NCBI GenBank assembly: GCA_031213475.1 | Contig: JARUPZ010000034.1 | Location: 4,652,940-4,716,939 of the forward strand | DNA: 64,000 nucleotides | DNA from: Nereocystis luetkeana | Lineage: Eukaryota > Sar > Phaeophyceae > Laminariales > Laminariaceae | Direction: 5' to 3' | Program-made: the position numbers and the translations under genes | The notes under the pieces: generated by a model | Told to the model about the DNA's origin: nothing | What the model saw: only the letters and a program-made list of their open reading frames with translations | Databases searched by the model: none | In this document: positions 42,646 through 55,500 of the stretch, one piece after another | Numbering within the stretch: the first letter of the stretch is position 1 | Layout: each line of letters begins with the position of its first letter

Positions 42646-44945
42646 TAGTACAGAAAGAAGCATACACAGGGGCGGGGAAGGCATACGAAGGAGGTGTACT
42701 CATTATCATGCATAGTCGTAGAAGTATGACCATAGACCCTCTCATCCCTACCATGCCGGGACGGGGGGGGTTAAGGTCAACAGAGGTACATTTGATGTAC
42801 ATAGTGAATCACGCTGGACGGGGGGGGGGGGGGCTTAGGTTGACAGAAGTACCTTTGTTGTGCAGAGGCGAACATACGGAGGTAAGAGGGCGAAAGGTTA
42901 GAGGTACATCTGTACAGAGGGAAATATACGGAGGGGCGGGAGGGGGGTATGGTTAACAGAGGGGTGTGTTTTCTCCCTTACTTTCGTTTTGAGTTTACAT
43001 CTACTGGAGAGGTTTGTCCTGCGCACGCGGTGATAAAAGGTTTAAACTTCAAGCTGACAGCTTCACTGAGAAAACAATGCGGCACATAGCGTAAAAGCGG
43101 CACAACTCAGAATTCGAAGGCCAGAACTATCGGGGGAGAGGGGTCGAGGTTACTTTGACAGAGCATTTTTTCCCACTTACTTCCGTCTACGTGTCTACAA
43201 AGAGTGTTTTCCTACAGAGGGTAAATTAAATCAGTCCATAGACCGATGTTTTGACAGAGGAAATAATATGTGGGAGGGGCAGAGCTACATTAGGTTTCCT
43301 TTCTACCTTGTCCTGTTTTTTGTTTGTTTTTTCATCTTCCGGCGGATGGGTAAAACAAAGCTAGACCCTTTTACTGCCGCACTGTACGTAAAAAAGATAT
43401 TCAACTCCTATCCCGAGTAATCCATTCGTCCCCCAAGCGTACGCGTTATCGTAAACGGATTTACCTCCCACGTGTTTCCTTTCTTCCGTGTATGCACCTA
43501 CTGCGAGTGTCGTCCTACAAACACAGGGTCAAATCGTTGGCACTTGAAACCATATGTTGACAGACTGGAAGCAAATGTAGGGTGGGGGGGGGGCAGCAAT
43601 TATCGAGGGGGATATTTTCCTTTGGTGCCGTCTACCGATATGTATCTACTGAGAGAATCGCCCTACCAACATGGTGTCGATAACGCTGAAATAAAAAAGA
43701 GGTAGCTCAACAGAGCAACAAGTACGGGGAAAGGAGCGTCAAGGTGAGACTCTCAGAGTAGTTTTTCCCACATGCTCCCGTCTATGTATTTACTGAGAAT
43801 GACGTTTTACGAGGACGACGATGTCAAAGTGTCAAACACATTTTAATCATCTGTTTGACATAACTCAAAATACAGGATAAAACGTCATCTACTCTGTTTT
43901 TTTTCTCCATGGCCTGTGTCTTTAGCCTCCGAGCTATCTATCAAGAGGGTCCTCGGATATACACGAAGTGCCAAGTGTGGCATTTTACACGTGAAGCGGT
44001 TATTCGACAGAGAAATTGATCCGGGGGGCAGGGGGGGCGAGAATAATCATATATAGACCTCTTTTCGTTTATCATGCTTGCGTATATTCATCAATCTACT
44101 CAGAGCTATCCGTCCTACAAACGAAGGCGTGGAAAGGGAAAAACTTGAAACGACAATTCCAGAGAGAGAGGAAGAAATAAGAGGGCAGGGGGGTTAAGGT
44201 TTGGTTAACAGAGCGGTTTATTCCCCTCGCTTACCTATTTGTATGCTAGTGTCGAGCGCAGCATTAAGGCGTCATCAAAACATTATTACTTGAAACGAAA
44301 ACATCTGACAGGCAAAGAAAACCGAGGGTTTTATCTCTATCTCTCTTTCCCTCGTCTGCACACCTACCCAAGGGCTATTGATATCGACTCATGTTTTGTC
44401 TCAACACCCTCATGTTCTTGTTTTTTTTGCCTGAACGAGGGACGCTAAGCGTTCCTGAATTTTCGATCTCAGTTTCAATTTTCAAATTCCGGAATTTTGT
44501 TTCGTTTTTTCCGTTTTCTTTGACCAAAAGAGAAAACAAAAAGGGGGGGGGGGGGGGGGGGGGGGCTGGCAATAGGTAAGAATGGCCCAAGAGTATCGCT
44601 CTACGAAAACACCATTAAATGGCTAAACCTAAAAACCGACTTTGGGCGTGGAACTAAATAAATACAGGGGGGGTGGGGATTTAAGATGAACAGCGATATT
44701 CTTTATTTTTGCCTCTATCAGCGAATCTACATAGATTATCATCGGACAAACATGGAAGCAAAACTCAAGTCGATCCTTCGACCGAGGAAATAATCCGGAA
44801 GGGAGGGAGGGCGGGAGGAAGGGAATGGTCTAATAACAGACGGAGTTTTGTTCAAGTTCGTCCCTCTTGACATCTGTCCACTCAACGTTTCAAAGCGTAA
44901 AACTTTGGCACATCAGTTTCATGGAGGAAAAAAGGGTTAGATGTA
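42646..44945. repeat. Degenerate satellite-like region, unit 3
   Basis: Same region, with the G-run expanded to 23 bases at 44543-44565. Confidence 0.55.
42669..42770 (-). promoter_or_regulatory. Leader-like repeat upstream of ORF-B, unit 3
   Basis: Here the repeat reads CATAGTCG and TGACCATAGACC, closer to the cyclin leader than units 1 and 2 are. This suggests conversion between the two leaders, or retention of the older state. Confidence 0.38.
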
Positions 44946-44978
44946 GGGGTTTGGGTTTGGGTTTGGGTTTGGGTTAGG
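44946..44978. repeat. (GGGTTT)n tract, unit 3
   Basis: 33 bp, same as unit 1. Confidence 0.8.
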
Positions 44979-45492
44979 ATTTGGACTCAACTACATTCAA
45001 CAACTTCGTCGAAGCCGGGCCAAATCGTATACAAGGCTCGTAAACACGACCCAAAGTAGAAACATTGTACAATAAATAACATATCACCTCCTACATGCCA
45101 GTACGGTATTGTTGTTTTCTACGACTAGGCAACAACACCCTACGTCTTTCTCCCTACGTAGCACAGTGTTTTCGTCTAGCTTTGATTCGCCCAGGCCCTA
45201 GAAAGTTGGCCTGTTTGGCTGTGCTACTTCCATGTCCACCAATATTCCGTTGTCACATAACACGCGATGTCGTGAAGGAATGTCGAGGCTATTTCATCGC
45301 TCATATGTTTGTCGTGTCGTGGACAGGCGAACGGCGGTGAGTTGTTGTGGGAAGCAACAACAAGGTCAACCACAACGACATCGAACAACAAAACCCGCAA
45401 CAGCATCAACGACAAAAAACACCGACAGCAGCATAACCAGCAACAACACACCGATACATAGCAACAACAAACAATGACAAAGACAGTAACAG

Positions 45493-46932
45493 CTAACGCA
45501 ATAACAAAGAACAACTACAGTACAGTAAGCCAACCACATGATACAACAACGGAATCTCTCTCACCCCAGTTTGCGAGGCCGGATTCCTCTGCGGCCAACG
45601 CTCGTGCGCAACAGGGGGTGGCGTCGGATCCTCTGTCTCGCAACCACTGTCGCCTCCAAAGTTGGACATCTTCTTGCCGCCGGAGGCTGTCCCACCGCTG
45701 CCACCACCCCCACCCCCACCACCGCCACCGCCGCCACCACCACCACCGCCACCCACACCTCCACCTTCGCGGTCGGTCACGCGACTTATACCGTTCCGGC
45801 CACCGTCGTAACAGCGGCCTCTGCTAACCCTACCCTCTCCAGCACATGCTGACATAGCCGGCGGAACGTGGCTCATACGTTCGGGGCTCTTCTTCCTGAG
45901 CACCCGGCAGAAGGGCATGGCGTTGTTGCTGCTGTTCAAAACGCCTACTGGGAACCCGGCAGCCCGGCAGACCACACCGGCAGCCTCGGCGCCGTGCTCG
46001 CTGTAGACCGCAAGCTCGAGCGCCGCTGCGGCCATCTCCGAAGGTCTCGATCCCTTGAGGTAGCCGGCCCTCAGCCACCTCAGCGCGGTTTTCCCCGCGC
46101 GCTCACCGATGCTAACGGTTTGGGCTTCGAGAAGCGCCCCTTCCGAAACCGCGCGAGCGATGAAGTGGTGGAGGAACGTCCACGGCGTCTCCGGGAGAAC
46201 GGAGAAGCGCACGCTCTCGCAGAAACGCCATTCTACACGTTCCATCGCTTGCGATGCCCTGCGGTACTCCTCCCTCTCAGACACACCGCAGGCGTCCAGC
46301 AGACGGGGCAGGAGAGACCCCTGCGAAAAACACTCGTCCAGCTTTAGCGCCATATAGACACAGACGGCCGGGATGAGGAAATGGTCCGGCAGCTCTTCGT
46401 CCTGGACACTTCCGTCGTCACCGTTGTCGCTACCAATACCAAGGCTACCAACGCCAGCACCCCAACCAGTCAACCCAACACCACCGCTACCACCACCCCC
46501 CCAACCACTCCAATTACTATCTCCGCCACCTCCACCACCACCACCACCACCACCGCCGCCGCCACCACCACCAATACCACCCCAACCAGCACCAGTACCA
46601 CCACCACGACCATCCCCAGCCCCAGTCCCACCATCACCACCGCCACCACCGCCGCCTCCCGTCGGGGACACCAATGTACCGTAGCACCTCCCCATGTTTA
46701 CATAGACAGACGTAACCGCATCCAGGGTGGCTTCGTGGGGTACGTGAAACCCCCCTTCCACGGCCAGCTGTTCGATTATCTCATCCGCCTTCGCTAGTAG
46801 CGCTCCCAGCCGAACGGGCGACAACGCCTCGAACCCCCGCTGGATAACGGGGTAGTCAACTTCTTCCTTGGTATAGGCATGCCTGAGCAGGGCGTCAACC
46901 TCTGGGGTGGAGAGGTTGACCGTCCCGACCAA
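45493..46932 (-). CDS. Cyclin-box protein copy, unit 3
   Basis: 479 codons with Met80 and Cys201. Replacements cluster in the insert and the tail: a D to N near 170, C to F near 327, I to V near 329, and several in the Gly-rich tail. The cyclin-fold segments are otherwise the same as in unit 2. Confidence 0.75.
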   Translation of the reverse strand: MVGTVNLSTPEVDALLRHAYTKEEVDYPVIQRGFEALSPVRLGALLAKADEIIEQLAVEGGFHVPHEATLDAVTSVYVNMGRCYGTLVSPTGGGGGGGGDGGTGAGDGRGGGTGAGWGGIGGGGGGGGGGGGGGGGGDSNWSGWGGGGSGGVGLTGWGAGVGSLGIGSDNGDDGSVQDEELPDHFLIPAVCVYMALKLDECFSQGSLLPRLLDACGVSEREEYRRASQAMERVEWRFCESVRFSVLPETPWTFLHHFIARAVSEGALLEAQTVSIGERAGKTALRWLRAGYLKGSRPSEMAAAALELAVYSEHGAEAAGVVCRAAGFPVGVLNSSNNAMPFCRVLRKKSPERMSHVPPAMSACAGEGRVSRGRCYDGGRNGISRVTDREGGGVGGGGGGGGGGGGGGGGGGSGGTASGGKKMSNFGGDSGCETEDPTPPPVAHERWPQRNPASQTGVREIPLLYHVVGLLYCSCSLLLR

Positions 46933-47044
46933 GTTAGCGGAGCCGGGATATACCTTCTTGTTGATGGGCGCCTTTAGGAATGGTGGAGCGGGGCGCGGTA
47001 CGTGCGCAGAGCGATAGACGTGTAGGTGCCAGAGGGGGGGGGGA

Positions 47045-47139
47045 ACGGGAGCAGGCGGGGAGTGTGCTCATTGTCATGCATAGGCGTAGTCGTGTGACCA
47101 TAGACCATCGCATTCTTACAATGCCGAGAGGGGGCGGGG
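47045..47139 (-). promoter_or_regulatory. Leader-like repeat upstream of the cyclin gene, unit 3
   Basis: Single-copy form, as in unit 2. Confidence 0.4.
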
Positions 47140-47520
47140 AGGGGGGGGGGGCAGGGAGAGAGAGAGAGCAAGAGATGGAGAGAGGGAAAAATGTTGAGAG
47201 AAACGAATCGATGTTTACAGATGTCTCCTTTCTGGTTACTATGCCTTCTGTTCCTTTGGGCTGTATATACTTCAAACTTGCACCTACTGGTGAGCCTTTC
47301 GTTCTGTGTTGGGCTATAGACTTCAAAATTTCAACAGCCGGTGGGCCTTTCGTCTTTTATTCACGTCATGAGAGCTTCACAGCTGTTTCTTTTTTTAATA
47401 CTGGTACGAAATTTGTATCCATTTCAGTATATGGGACTTATGATGTTCAGGTGGGAAGCGTCAGACAGTCTTAGACTTTAGTGGAACACAAAGCATGCAG
47501 TGTCACAAGAGAGTAACACA

Positions 47521-47556
47521 ACAGTAGCAGCCAGCAGCAGAAGCAGCAGCAGCAGG
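47521..47556. repeat. CAG tract, unit 3 (shortest)
   Basis: One repeat fewer again. The first CAGCAG is interrupted by TAG. Confidence 0.85.
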
Positions 47557-48150
47557 AGCGGTGCAGGCAGTGCCGCTGCTGCTATATTTCCACCGCCGTT
47601 GCTGCTGTGCTGCTTGCAGTTGTTCTGTCGCTCTCTCTTCTGCGTAACTCCCAAAACTGAACACCCTTCTGCTGTTGTTGAGCTCAGCACGCACTTACTC
47701 ATTGCGTGATGTAGACCAATTGATGTCGACCGAGCGTTTCGTTTCTGTTGCTTGCTGTACGTTTTTGGTGACAGCTGTGTGTGTGTGCACTACTGCTTGA
47801 ATGGTGCCGCCTCCACTATCCCCGATAAACCCAAATGATCTACACATTGTTTTTATCAACCTAACTCCTTGCACTTTGCTACCTTAGGGTTAAGTTTGAG
47901 GTGAGTATAAAATCATCGGCCTTGCGTCACCCCGAGTTCGAGGGGGGGGTCTTGTAGAGAGTGCCGAGTTCTATTTACGACATTTGCTGTTTTTCGAGCA
48001 CAAGCAGTTGTTGCAGTTGATCAAAGAAATACGGCATGAGTAACCAGCCACCCCTGGGGGTCAGCGGCATCTCCGTGGCCTTTGTATCTTTGTTACGCAT
48101 GAGTCATGAGCTCGATGCCGGTGTTCTTAGTGATTGTGATATTGAAATAC

Positions 48151-48402
48151 AGTAGACACGAGTCGAATAATACGAGCCTGTTGGTCAAGTAGACACGGTT
48201 TTGTTCTTAAGAGGTGAACGCGACTCTATTGTTGAAGTAGACACGGAATTTCGTTGAAGTGGTTGACACGGCTCTAACGTTGAAGTAGTCGCGATTTCAT
48301 CGTTCAAGTAGACACGACCCAATCTGCTGTGGGTGGGCTAGGCACGAATATGTCGGTGAGGTGTATACGACTCAAATTGATGCAGATGAAGTAGATGCGA
48401 CG
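48151..48402. repeat. AGTAGACACG degenerate array, unit 3
   Basis: Same array as unit 2, a few bases shorter near its second copy. Confidence 0.65.
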
Positions 48403-48607
48403 CGGGTTTCATCGGGACCAACAGCAACTAACGTCGTTGACAAGAAAAAACGGCGAAGAGCGATTTTCCTTCGTTATTATATCGTGAGCACTAGAACTGC
48501 AGTTCGATTATGAACATCGGCGAGCGTCCAAGGAATGAACATTAACCCCTGTAGACTTGTAAGCACATTTTCGGGGACACAGCACAACTCAGGATCAGTG
48601 TGGCATA

Positions 48608-48910
48608 TTGTATGCTGTAGATTACGGGTTCAGCTTTGCACCGCTAACGTCAGGCGAAAACGAAAAGCAAGGACCGACTGAAATTGAGAGAAGCGCACAA
48701 CAAAACGGACGTCAAAGACCGTTGGACGACCAAAGGAACGACAAGGACCGTTGGGAACACACAGACACCAAGGACCGTTGGGGACACACAGACGTCAAGA
48801 AACCATTGGGAACACACACGCGTCAAGGACGTTGGGAACACACGGACGCCAAGGACCGTTGGAGGCTGGGGGGGGAGAAGGGGGCCTCAAGAGCGACTTT
48901 CGCTCTGTGA
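48608..48910 (+). CDS. 9-residue-repeat frame, unit 3 (100 aa), doubtful
   Basis: An indel in the third repeat (GTCAAGAAACCATTGGG) moves the frame earlier than in unit 2 and restores it later, giving a different middle part. Such tolerance argues against a real protein. Confidence 0.2.
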   Translation: MYAVDYGFSFAPLTSGENEKQGPTEIERSAQQNGRQRPLDDQRNDKDRWEHTDTKDRWGHTDVKKPLGTHTRQGRWEHTDAKDRWRLGGEKGASRATFAL

Positions 48911-49072
48911 AGCCCGATCCTAGTATCTAAAACGTTAACAAAAACAAAAGTGGAAGCTCTGAGAAACCTAGGACGACGACACGGAGTTTGTCAGATGAAG
49001 GTACTCGCTCGTTAAACACCATTGACACAATCTAGCAAAGGAGTTGATGAATGGAAAATAAAACGACGATAA

Positions 49073-49073
49073 A

Positions 49074-49108
<35 letters not shown>

Positions 49109-49138
49109 CCAATCAATCGATCAAATCAACCAATCAAC
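49073..49138. repeat. CAAT/ATCA microsatellite, unit 3
   Basis: The longest allele of the three. Confidence 0.85.
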
Positions 49139-49705
49139 CATTTGCGGTTTATGTTAACCGTCCTTGGGACTTCAGAGCGGAAAAAATTACGGCCAAGAAT
49201 AGTGATGAGTACAGCATCGTCTACTGCTGCATGAGTGGGGAACTATTATACGAGTTGGTGTCCCAACTATCAATATTACGAAGAAAGGAGTCGCACGAAA
49301 CGGGCGCTGCATAATCCTACAGCAGCAGTAGTACCCGAACTGCTGGGCGCTCACGCCTTTCGTGTACGGCTGAAGAGGAAAATCGGTCGCAATCTTCTTC
49401 CTGTGGGAATATGAGAGGTATATACGAAGGTTCTACGTCGCTATATACCGGTATATTCTTGGCGGTATGTCGCGCAGAAAAACCACGGCATACGTACCTT
49501 TTTCTGGCTGCCCCCGAAGATTTTTTGTCGCGTTTTTTATTTTGACGTTGCTATCGTACGAGTGAGTACAGGGAGTGTACCGTAACTACAGCAGTCGCCT
49601 TTGATAGCATACTCGGTTGGCAACGAAATCGTTGCTTTCAAACCTGTAATGATTCGTTGACTTCTCTAGAAACCTACGTATACACCCCCCGTAGAACACG
49701 CGATC

Positions 49706-49730
49706 GCAAGCTAAGCTTGCACAGGTGAGT
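49706..49730 (+). other. Hairpin and consensus 5' splice site, unit 3
   Basis: Same as unit 1. Confidence 0.35.
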
Positions 49731-49779
49731 TTTGTGTTTTATTTCAATCTCAGCGTCGTTTATTTTTTTGTTTTCTTGA

Positions 49780-50660
49780 TTACGTACCACTATACGAATT
49801 GGTACTTGTACTTGGACCAGGTATTAAAAATAAAACCAGGTAAATATTTGTTCTACTACTATTAATAATATTTTTCGCGACCAGTTCTTTATCGGTATAA
49901 ACTAGCACTGAGGGACCGCCAGGCCGCTAGGGGGAGGGAGGAAGAAGCTGGAGGAATGCGGCCGATGACCTGGGGATGGGAGGTTGAGGAGGAATAGGAT
50001 ATATATTATATAGCTATAATGAAATAATGTGCGGAATGAAAATTGGGAAACGGCTGGCAGAGAAGCGTATGAGCAACACTGCTGATATACGGAAGGATAT
50101 TCGGTTTCTATTGGAATGGCATCTGATCTGCGCTATATTATCAGAAGGCAAGCATGATAACAATATTGATATTATTGTCACAGAAGGCAAGCATAAAATT
50201 AATATTATACCTGGTATATATACTGTAATACCTGGTAGGGAATATTGACGAGTTAAAGTATACTCCTGCGGACTATTCAAGTACGTGGTATGGCATGAAT
50301 GCGCTGCTCGTACTGCTGTACCAGTATGGTGTATAGTATAATGTGACGCCGGAGTATGCACAGCAGTACACGGGCAGCAGGACCGGGTATATATACTCTC
50401 ACCAGGTATTGTACCTGGTACTGCTGCTGTACCCGTAATGATTAAAAGATAAAAACGTTAAGGCTGTGTACCGGTATATACTGTCGTAATACGTATTCGT
50501 ATAATAACACGTACCTGGTACAGTAGATACGAGTACCCGACACAGAGTAAGTCAGTACCTGGTATATAGGAGCAGCACGAGTACGATGATATTTGCATTT
50601 ATTTGCGTTGTTGGCTTATGTTATAAGGATTACCCTTGGCTGGGTAATCGATCGATCTTT
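49780..50660. repeat. TACCWGGTA-dense region, unit 3
   Basis: The private copy is TACCTGGTA at 50229-50237. Another, TACCAGGTA at 50910-50918, lies just outside. Confidence 0.6.
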
Positions 50661-50661
50661 T

Positions 50662-50730
50662 ACCCGTATAGCTCAGTAGGTAACACCTTCACACTTACCG
50701 GGCAGAAATCATCCCACGCTTCCACTCCAA
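50662..50730 (+). other. tRNA-like A-box region, unit 3
   Basis: A box at 50669-50680, as in unit 2. Confidence 0.3.
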
Positions 50731-52472
50731 AATCAAAAGCCCGCGGAGACGCCGGCGTGCTTGACCGCCAGATCGGTGTCCTCGGGGCCTCGCGGATATC
50801 CTCTCGTTGATCCTGTTGTTGGTGATATGGGTACTCGTACCACTGGTAGCACCTGCTGGCGCTGTGATGACACACGACACACGAAAAAACACAGGAAACA
50901 GCAGTTGCGTACCAGGTATGATATATTACAAAATATATATATATATTGTGCAGATACGCGGCGGGAAGGAAAATATTTTCGAACGAAATGTATGAAATTA
51001 AACATGCGCGGACATCATTTTCAACTCCAACAGGAAAGACGTTGGTCTTTTTGTATAAACGCGAGACAGAACAAACTACTGCACGCGGTACAGCATCATT
51101 ATCACACTACAGCAGTACAACCACCATCAAAAGATCAGAACACCTCGTTCGCTCGGCCTCAACAACGGTCTGCGAGCTGACTGCCCTTGACGTGGGGCCG
51201 CACTCTATTTTACTGCTCGAGAGTATAAGTACACGAGTACAATCCAACACCATGATCCTACAGTAGTACCTGATCTACCTGCCCACGAGTACATGTATGA
51301 TATCATACCAGGTCGTACCTTACACACATTACCACACACATCACCCTGACCAGGAGACGACACACACCGCGTTCGCTTGCCTCATCTATTGGCCACCACC
51401 CACCTGAACAGCGGTCGTGACACCGCCCCCGTCGTCAACTGGCACCGGCTTGGCAGCTGGCCGCCGTTAGCGAAGTGCCGACCCCTGTCGCTGGGGTGGC
51501 GTGGGGACGCCTCGGCCGGCGAGCCTTCTCCCTCCTGTGCTTCTGATTCCGATGATGCGACTGCTGTTGTCGTACCAGTATTTGATAATCCCGCAGAGGA
51601 AGAGTCGACGAGCATAGCGGACGGGCGACGACCATCCTGTGACAGCATGCTCCCCGTCCGGCCAGGGGAGTGCTTGGCCTGGGGGGCCGGCCCCCTGAGG
51701 GTGTTCATGGATGTCATCTCTATGTAGCCCTTTCGCTTGGCTGGGTCGTCGCGGCCCTGATGCTGATGTGCTACCAGTGCCGCTGCCGCCACAGCGGCAG
51801 AACTCTGTTCTGTTGCTGCTGTTGTTCCTCTATTTATTCAGTACTATTGTTACCGCCGTAGATAATTTTCTTCGTGATCTGGCAAAACGAAAAAAAACAA
51901 GAAGAGCGACAATCGCGCCGGGCTCGTGCCTTCAGCCACAACCGAACCGCACGCGGAATGCTCGCCTCCACCACAACCACCTCGTGCCGAACTGTCCCCC
52001 TCGCCAAAATGAGCTGTGGCACTGCTGTGCTGCTGATCGGCCGAACCTGCTGCACTGCTGCTGCTGCTCACTGCTCGCTCCTCGACTTTTTGTTCGATCG
52101 TTGTTCGGTCCATCCGACTTTTCATTGGTCGGCCGAAGAGTTTGCGCCGCACGAGACTTTATTGGCCGAGTGGTTCCACCGACCACGAAACGGTACCAGC
52201 ATAATTTCTCCGCATCCAATTTTCATTGTTGGCCAGACTGCATCAGTTCGGAGTCGGGCCGTCTTGCGAATGGGCACACAAGTATTGACAGGGTAGGTAA
52301 CACGCCCGCTTTGCGTCCGCCACGAATATCGCATGCCGCATGTAAAGCTGCTCGAGCTACGAGTACTCGATCGAGTGTCACATATTCCGTCTTGTTGTGT
52401 GTTCTTCATTCTTCCTACCCGTCGACATCCAGCACAACCAGTGTCCGTGCCGATTATTTAATCTCGTTGTAT

Positions 52473-52560
52473 CGGGGGGCCATAGTCCCCGGTGGCTTGG
52501 TAGGTGGTCCGCGTGCCTATCAAGATCAAGTTCGTGGGTTCAAGACTCACCGAGTGCTCA
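52473..52560 (+). other. tRNA-like sequence, unit 3
   Basis: A box 52493-52504 and B box 52537-52548, reading GGTTCAAGACTC, with one base changed. Confidence 0.5.
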
Positions 52561-53030
52561 TGCTCGTAGGGACTTTTTCTTGCATGAAGAAATTGATTAG
52601 CGGAAAGCGCGAGAGCGTGAGTTAGCTACATTCGATGAAAGTCGACGAGCAGTGGGAATGCTGAACCCTATGCGCGACAAAAAATAAAGGCACGTACCGG
52701 GGGGGAGAAGGGACGACACCTGTGACCACGGCGTGTCCAGAAGATCGCTGAGGGTAAAACCTCCTACCAGGTACGAGTTAGGTGGAAAGTAAAAGTGATG
52801 ACTACAAAATAAAAAAAATAAAAAGACTACCGGGTGTGAGACACAGGGAGACCAAAAATACAAGTAGCCGCAAATTAATGGGCGAAGCAAGTGAAATGCC
52901 AGCGCACCGGGTACGAGAACACAACAACAAAAGCAAGACCAGAAAATGAGATCTAAAAGATAATAAAACGAAAATAAATTCTGAAGTGAAACAGGAAACG
53001 AATGACGCAAGGAGATCAGAACGGCTGCTA

Positions 53031-53133
53031 GTACGGGGAACCATAGTTAATAGGACCTATGGTATACATAAAAACCTATATAATACATTTTTTACTAACA
53101 ATATTTTGTCCTATTAACTATGGCCCCCCGCAA
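53031..53133. mobile_element. MITE copy, unit 3
   Basis: 103 bp, without the nested copy or the 7-bp gain. One end reads GGCCCCCCGCAA. Confidence 0.85.
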
Positions 53134-53554
53134 TAATAGGAGAAGACCGTACTTACTGTAACTCAAGAACGACAGAAAGCTGCTGCACGGATGAAGCAAC
53201 ACGAAGGAGAGGAAGATACCGGTATAAGGACGGGCGGGAGGGGAAAGGAAACAGAGGGAGAGACAAGGCCATAAGCAAGAAGGAAAAGAGAAGCGGGGGG
53301 GAAAAAGAGAGAAAATCGTACTCCAGGCGGTGATATCTGTAGTAACATGGGTGCCCGTCTCTGCCAGGAAATTGATTCGGGAACCTAGTCCCACCCTTTG
53401 CCTTCTTCTTCCTACTCTCGTGAATAGCGTTGTAAAGTGTCAGCACTGCCACTGTCGCGCCCCCCCCCATCGAAGAAAAAGAAACAAACTAAACTGATAT
53501 AAATAGAATTCGAGGGCGAGTCGAACCGATACCTATTAATAGCCACCCCATCTA

Positions 53555-53908
53555 TCAAATCGTTTCTGCACTCGTCGACAACAGTATCAGTACGGCTGCC
53601 CACCGTTCAAGAATGCGCACCTTGTCCCTTGGTAGCGTGCCATGCTCGTTCCTGAGGCACTGCTCGCCTCTCGCCTTTCGACCGTTCAACCCCACCGTGC
53701 CCTCAAAGTATTTGTAGAAACCCCGCCGGTCGTTGTCGGCGAGGAGTGTCTCCGTTTCAGCAAGATACTCCTCGACGTGGGTATGCGACGCTGCGTCAAT
53801 CGCCCTTCGCAGGTTCGCGCACGCCATCCACGGCGTCTTCTGCGCGGCTTTGTCTTTCTTGATGCGCATGACTCGTCGGGAATCCCCCCTCGCTAACCAT
53901 GTTATTTT
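53555..53908 (-). pseudogene. LINE fragment, unit 3
   Basis: Same fragment. Y-K-H-F reads Y-K-Y-F here, and the first residues read K-K-D-K-A-A-Q-K. Confidence 0.65.
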
Positions 53909-55137
53909 TGGCGGCTGAGGTTTCCGCGGTCTCGCACCACCCAGGTTTCAATGAGTGCCGTGGTGGGGGTAATCGTGTGTCGTCGAGAAACTATTGAAAA
54001 AAAGCTTCTAAGCGTACTCGGAGTCCCCAAGCTAACATTCGTTCAATATGATCGCACCACAAAACAATAATAGTGTTTTTGAGACCTAATGTCTGCCCAA
54101 TGACCACACGAGACTTTCAGGATAAAAGACAGAGAGCTCCTAAAGCAGACAGCAGTACTATCATCGTTGTGACGGAGTTACTTTCACACAGCTGTCGCTC
54201 GGGTCTGCCGAGGCCAACGATCCAGGGCTTGGACTACGCGAAGCAGGGCTTCAAACTCCGCAAAATGCTATCGGCTGTGGTAGAATTCACCTTTAGAACG
54301 TACAGCAGTACTCGTATTAATGCGCGGCTTGTGAAAATAATATCACCTCCCAGGCAGTAGTTGTGCTCTCTGCCTGGGAAAATCTCACGCAGCTACAAAA
54401 CAGCAGTCCAAACTGCAGCACCACAGCACTTGCTCGGTGGGCGCCTATACCGGCACGTGGTACCTCGTACCGCCCAATCACGTTTCAACGAAGCAAGCCT
54501 TCGAAGTCTGAAATCCTCCTCATACTAAAGAAGCTCCACACCACCACCAGCAGTTTTCGAGCTTAAACGCCAGCACCGCTGACGCCATCACATACAAGCT
54601 CGGGGTGATGTTGATCCGCCGTAGGACCCGAAGCTATGGTCACGTTAGCGCGATCACAAGGCTCTCAACACTTTGGTTTCGGGCGTGTATACCAGCTCGT
54701 GGCTGATGTGTACGCGATGATAGACTCGCTTGCTGATGACCAGTCAAAAGACAGCCTTCAGCTAGTTTATGTCTTTGTTTCTGGGGCCGAACGTGGAACT
54801 CGTGTAAGCTTCAGAAAGAGAAGATAGTATGCCTATCGATCCTAGGCAAGTGTCGATTATTTGTTGTGTTCAACAGGAAAGCTGAAAAGGAGCTGAAGAG
54901 AGTTGCCTCTACGCAGCGCATGTAGAAACGTTTCCCCGCATCCACTATCATTTGTGCTGTGTGTATTTTTTTTATTATGGAATGCAGCACAGACGGAGTA
55001 AGTACGTAGCGAGTACGTTTTAGCATACCTGGTGGTTTAATTTCGAAATTCGAGTAAATTCGATGTGCCATCGAGGGGTCGTGTTGAGGGTGATACCATT
55101 TACAGAGGCATGCACATTATTGTCCCTTTTCGCGACA

Positions 55138-55500
55138 CGCCGTGGCATGCCGTGTCACCACCTGCGGCAAAACCTTCAACGGCGTCTTCCACGGCATACC
55201 ACCGAACGCTCCACGGACCTCCACGGCATACCATGGAACCCTAACCCTAACCCTGATGCTGACCCTGACCCTAACGTAGGTGTCGTGGGCATTGGGGTGC
55301 CGTGGGGGTCGCAATGACATGCCGTGAGGTTACCATGGAGTGCCGTGGCGGTTGCCGCGGGGGTTGCTATCGCTATGGTACCACCCATGGCATGTCACGT
55401 CACCCACCACAGCACCATGGAATCCTATGCCACGCGATGGGATGCCGTGGGGATGCCATGGTATGCCGCGGGTGGTACAATGGTCATGCCACGCAAAAGT
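55138..55500. repeat. CCATGGCATGCC-type minisatellite, unit 3
   Basis: Same tract with scattered point changes. Confidence 0.75.
55237..55274. repeat. Telomere-like tract, unit 3 (best preserved)
   Basis: Two perfect CCCTAA units in a row, then CCCTGATG and CCCTGACCCTAACG. Confidence 0.68.

Noticed and set aside
51711-52625. 304-residue plus-strand frame in unit 3
   Set aside because: It is broken in units 1 and 2 by A-run and other indels, crosses the tRNA-like sequence and shows no domain, so chance is the simplest explanation.
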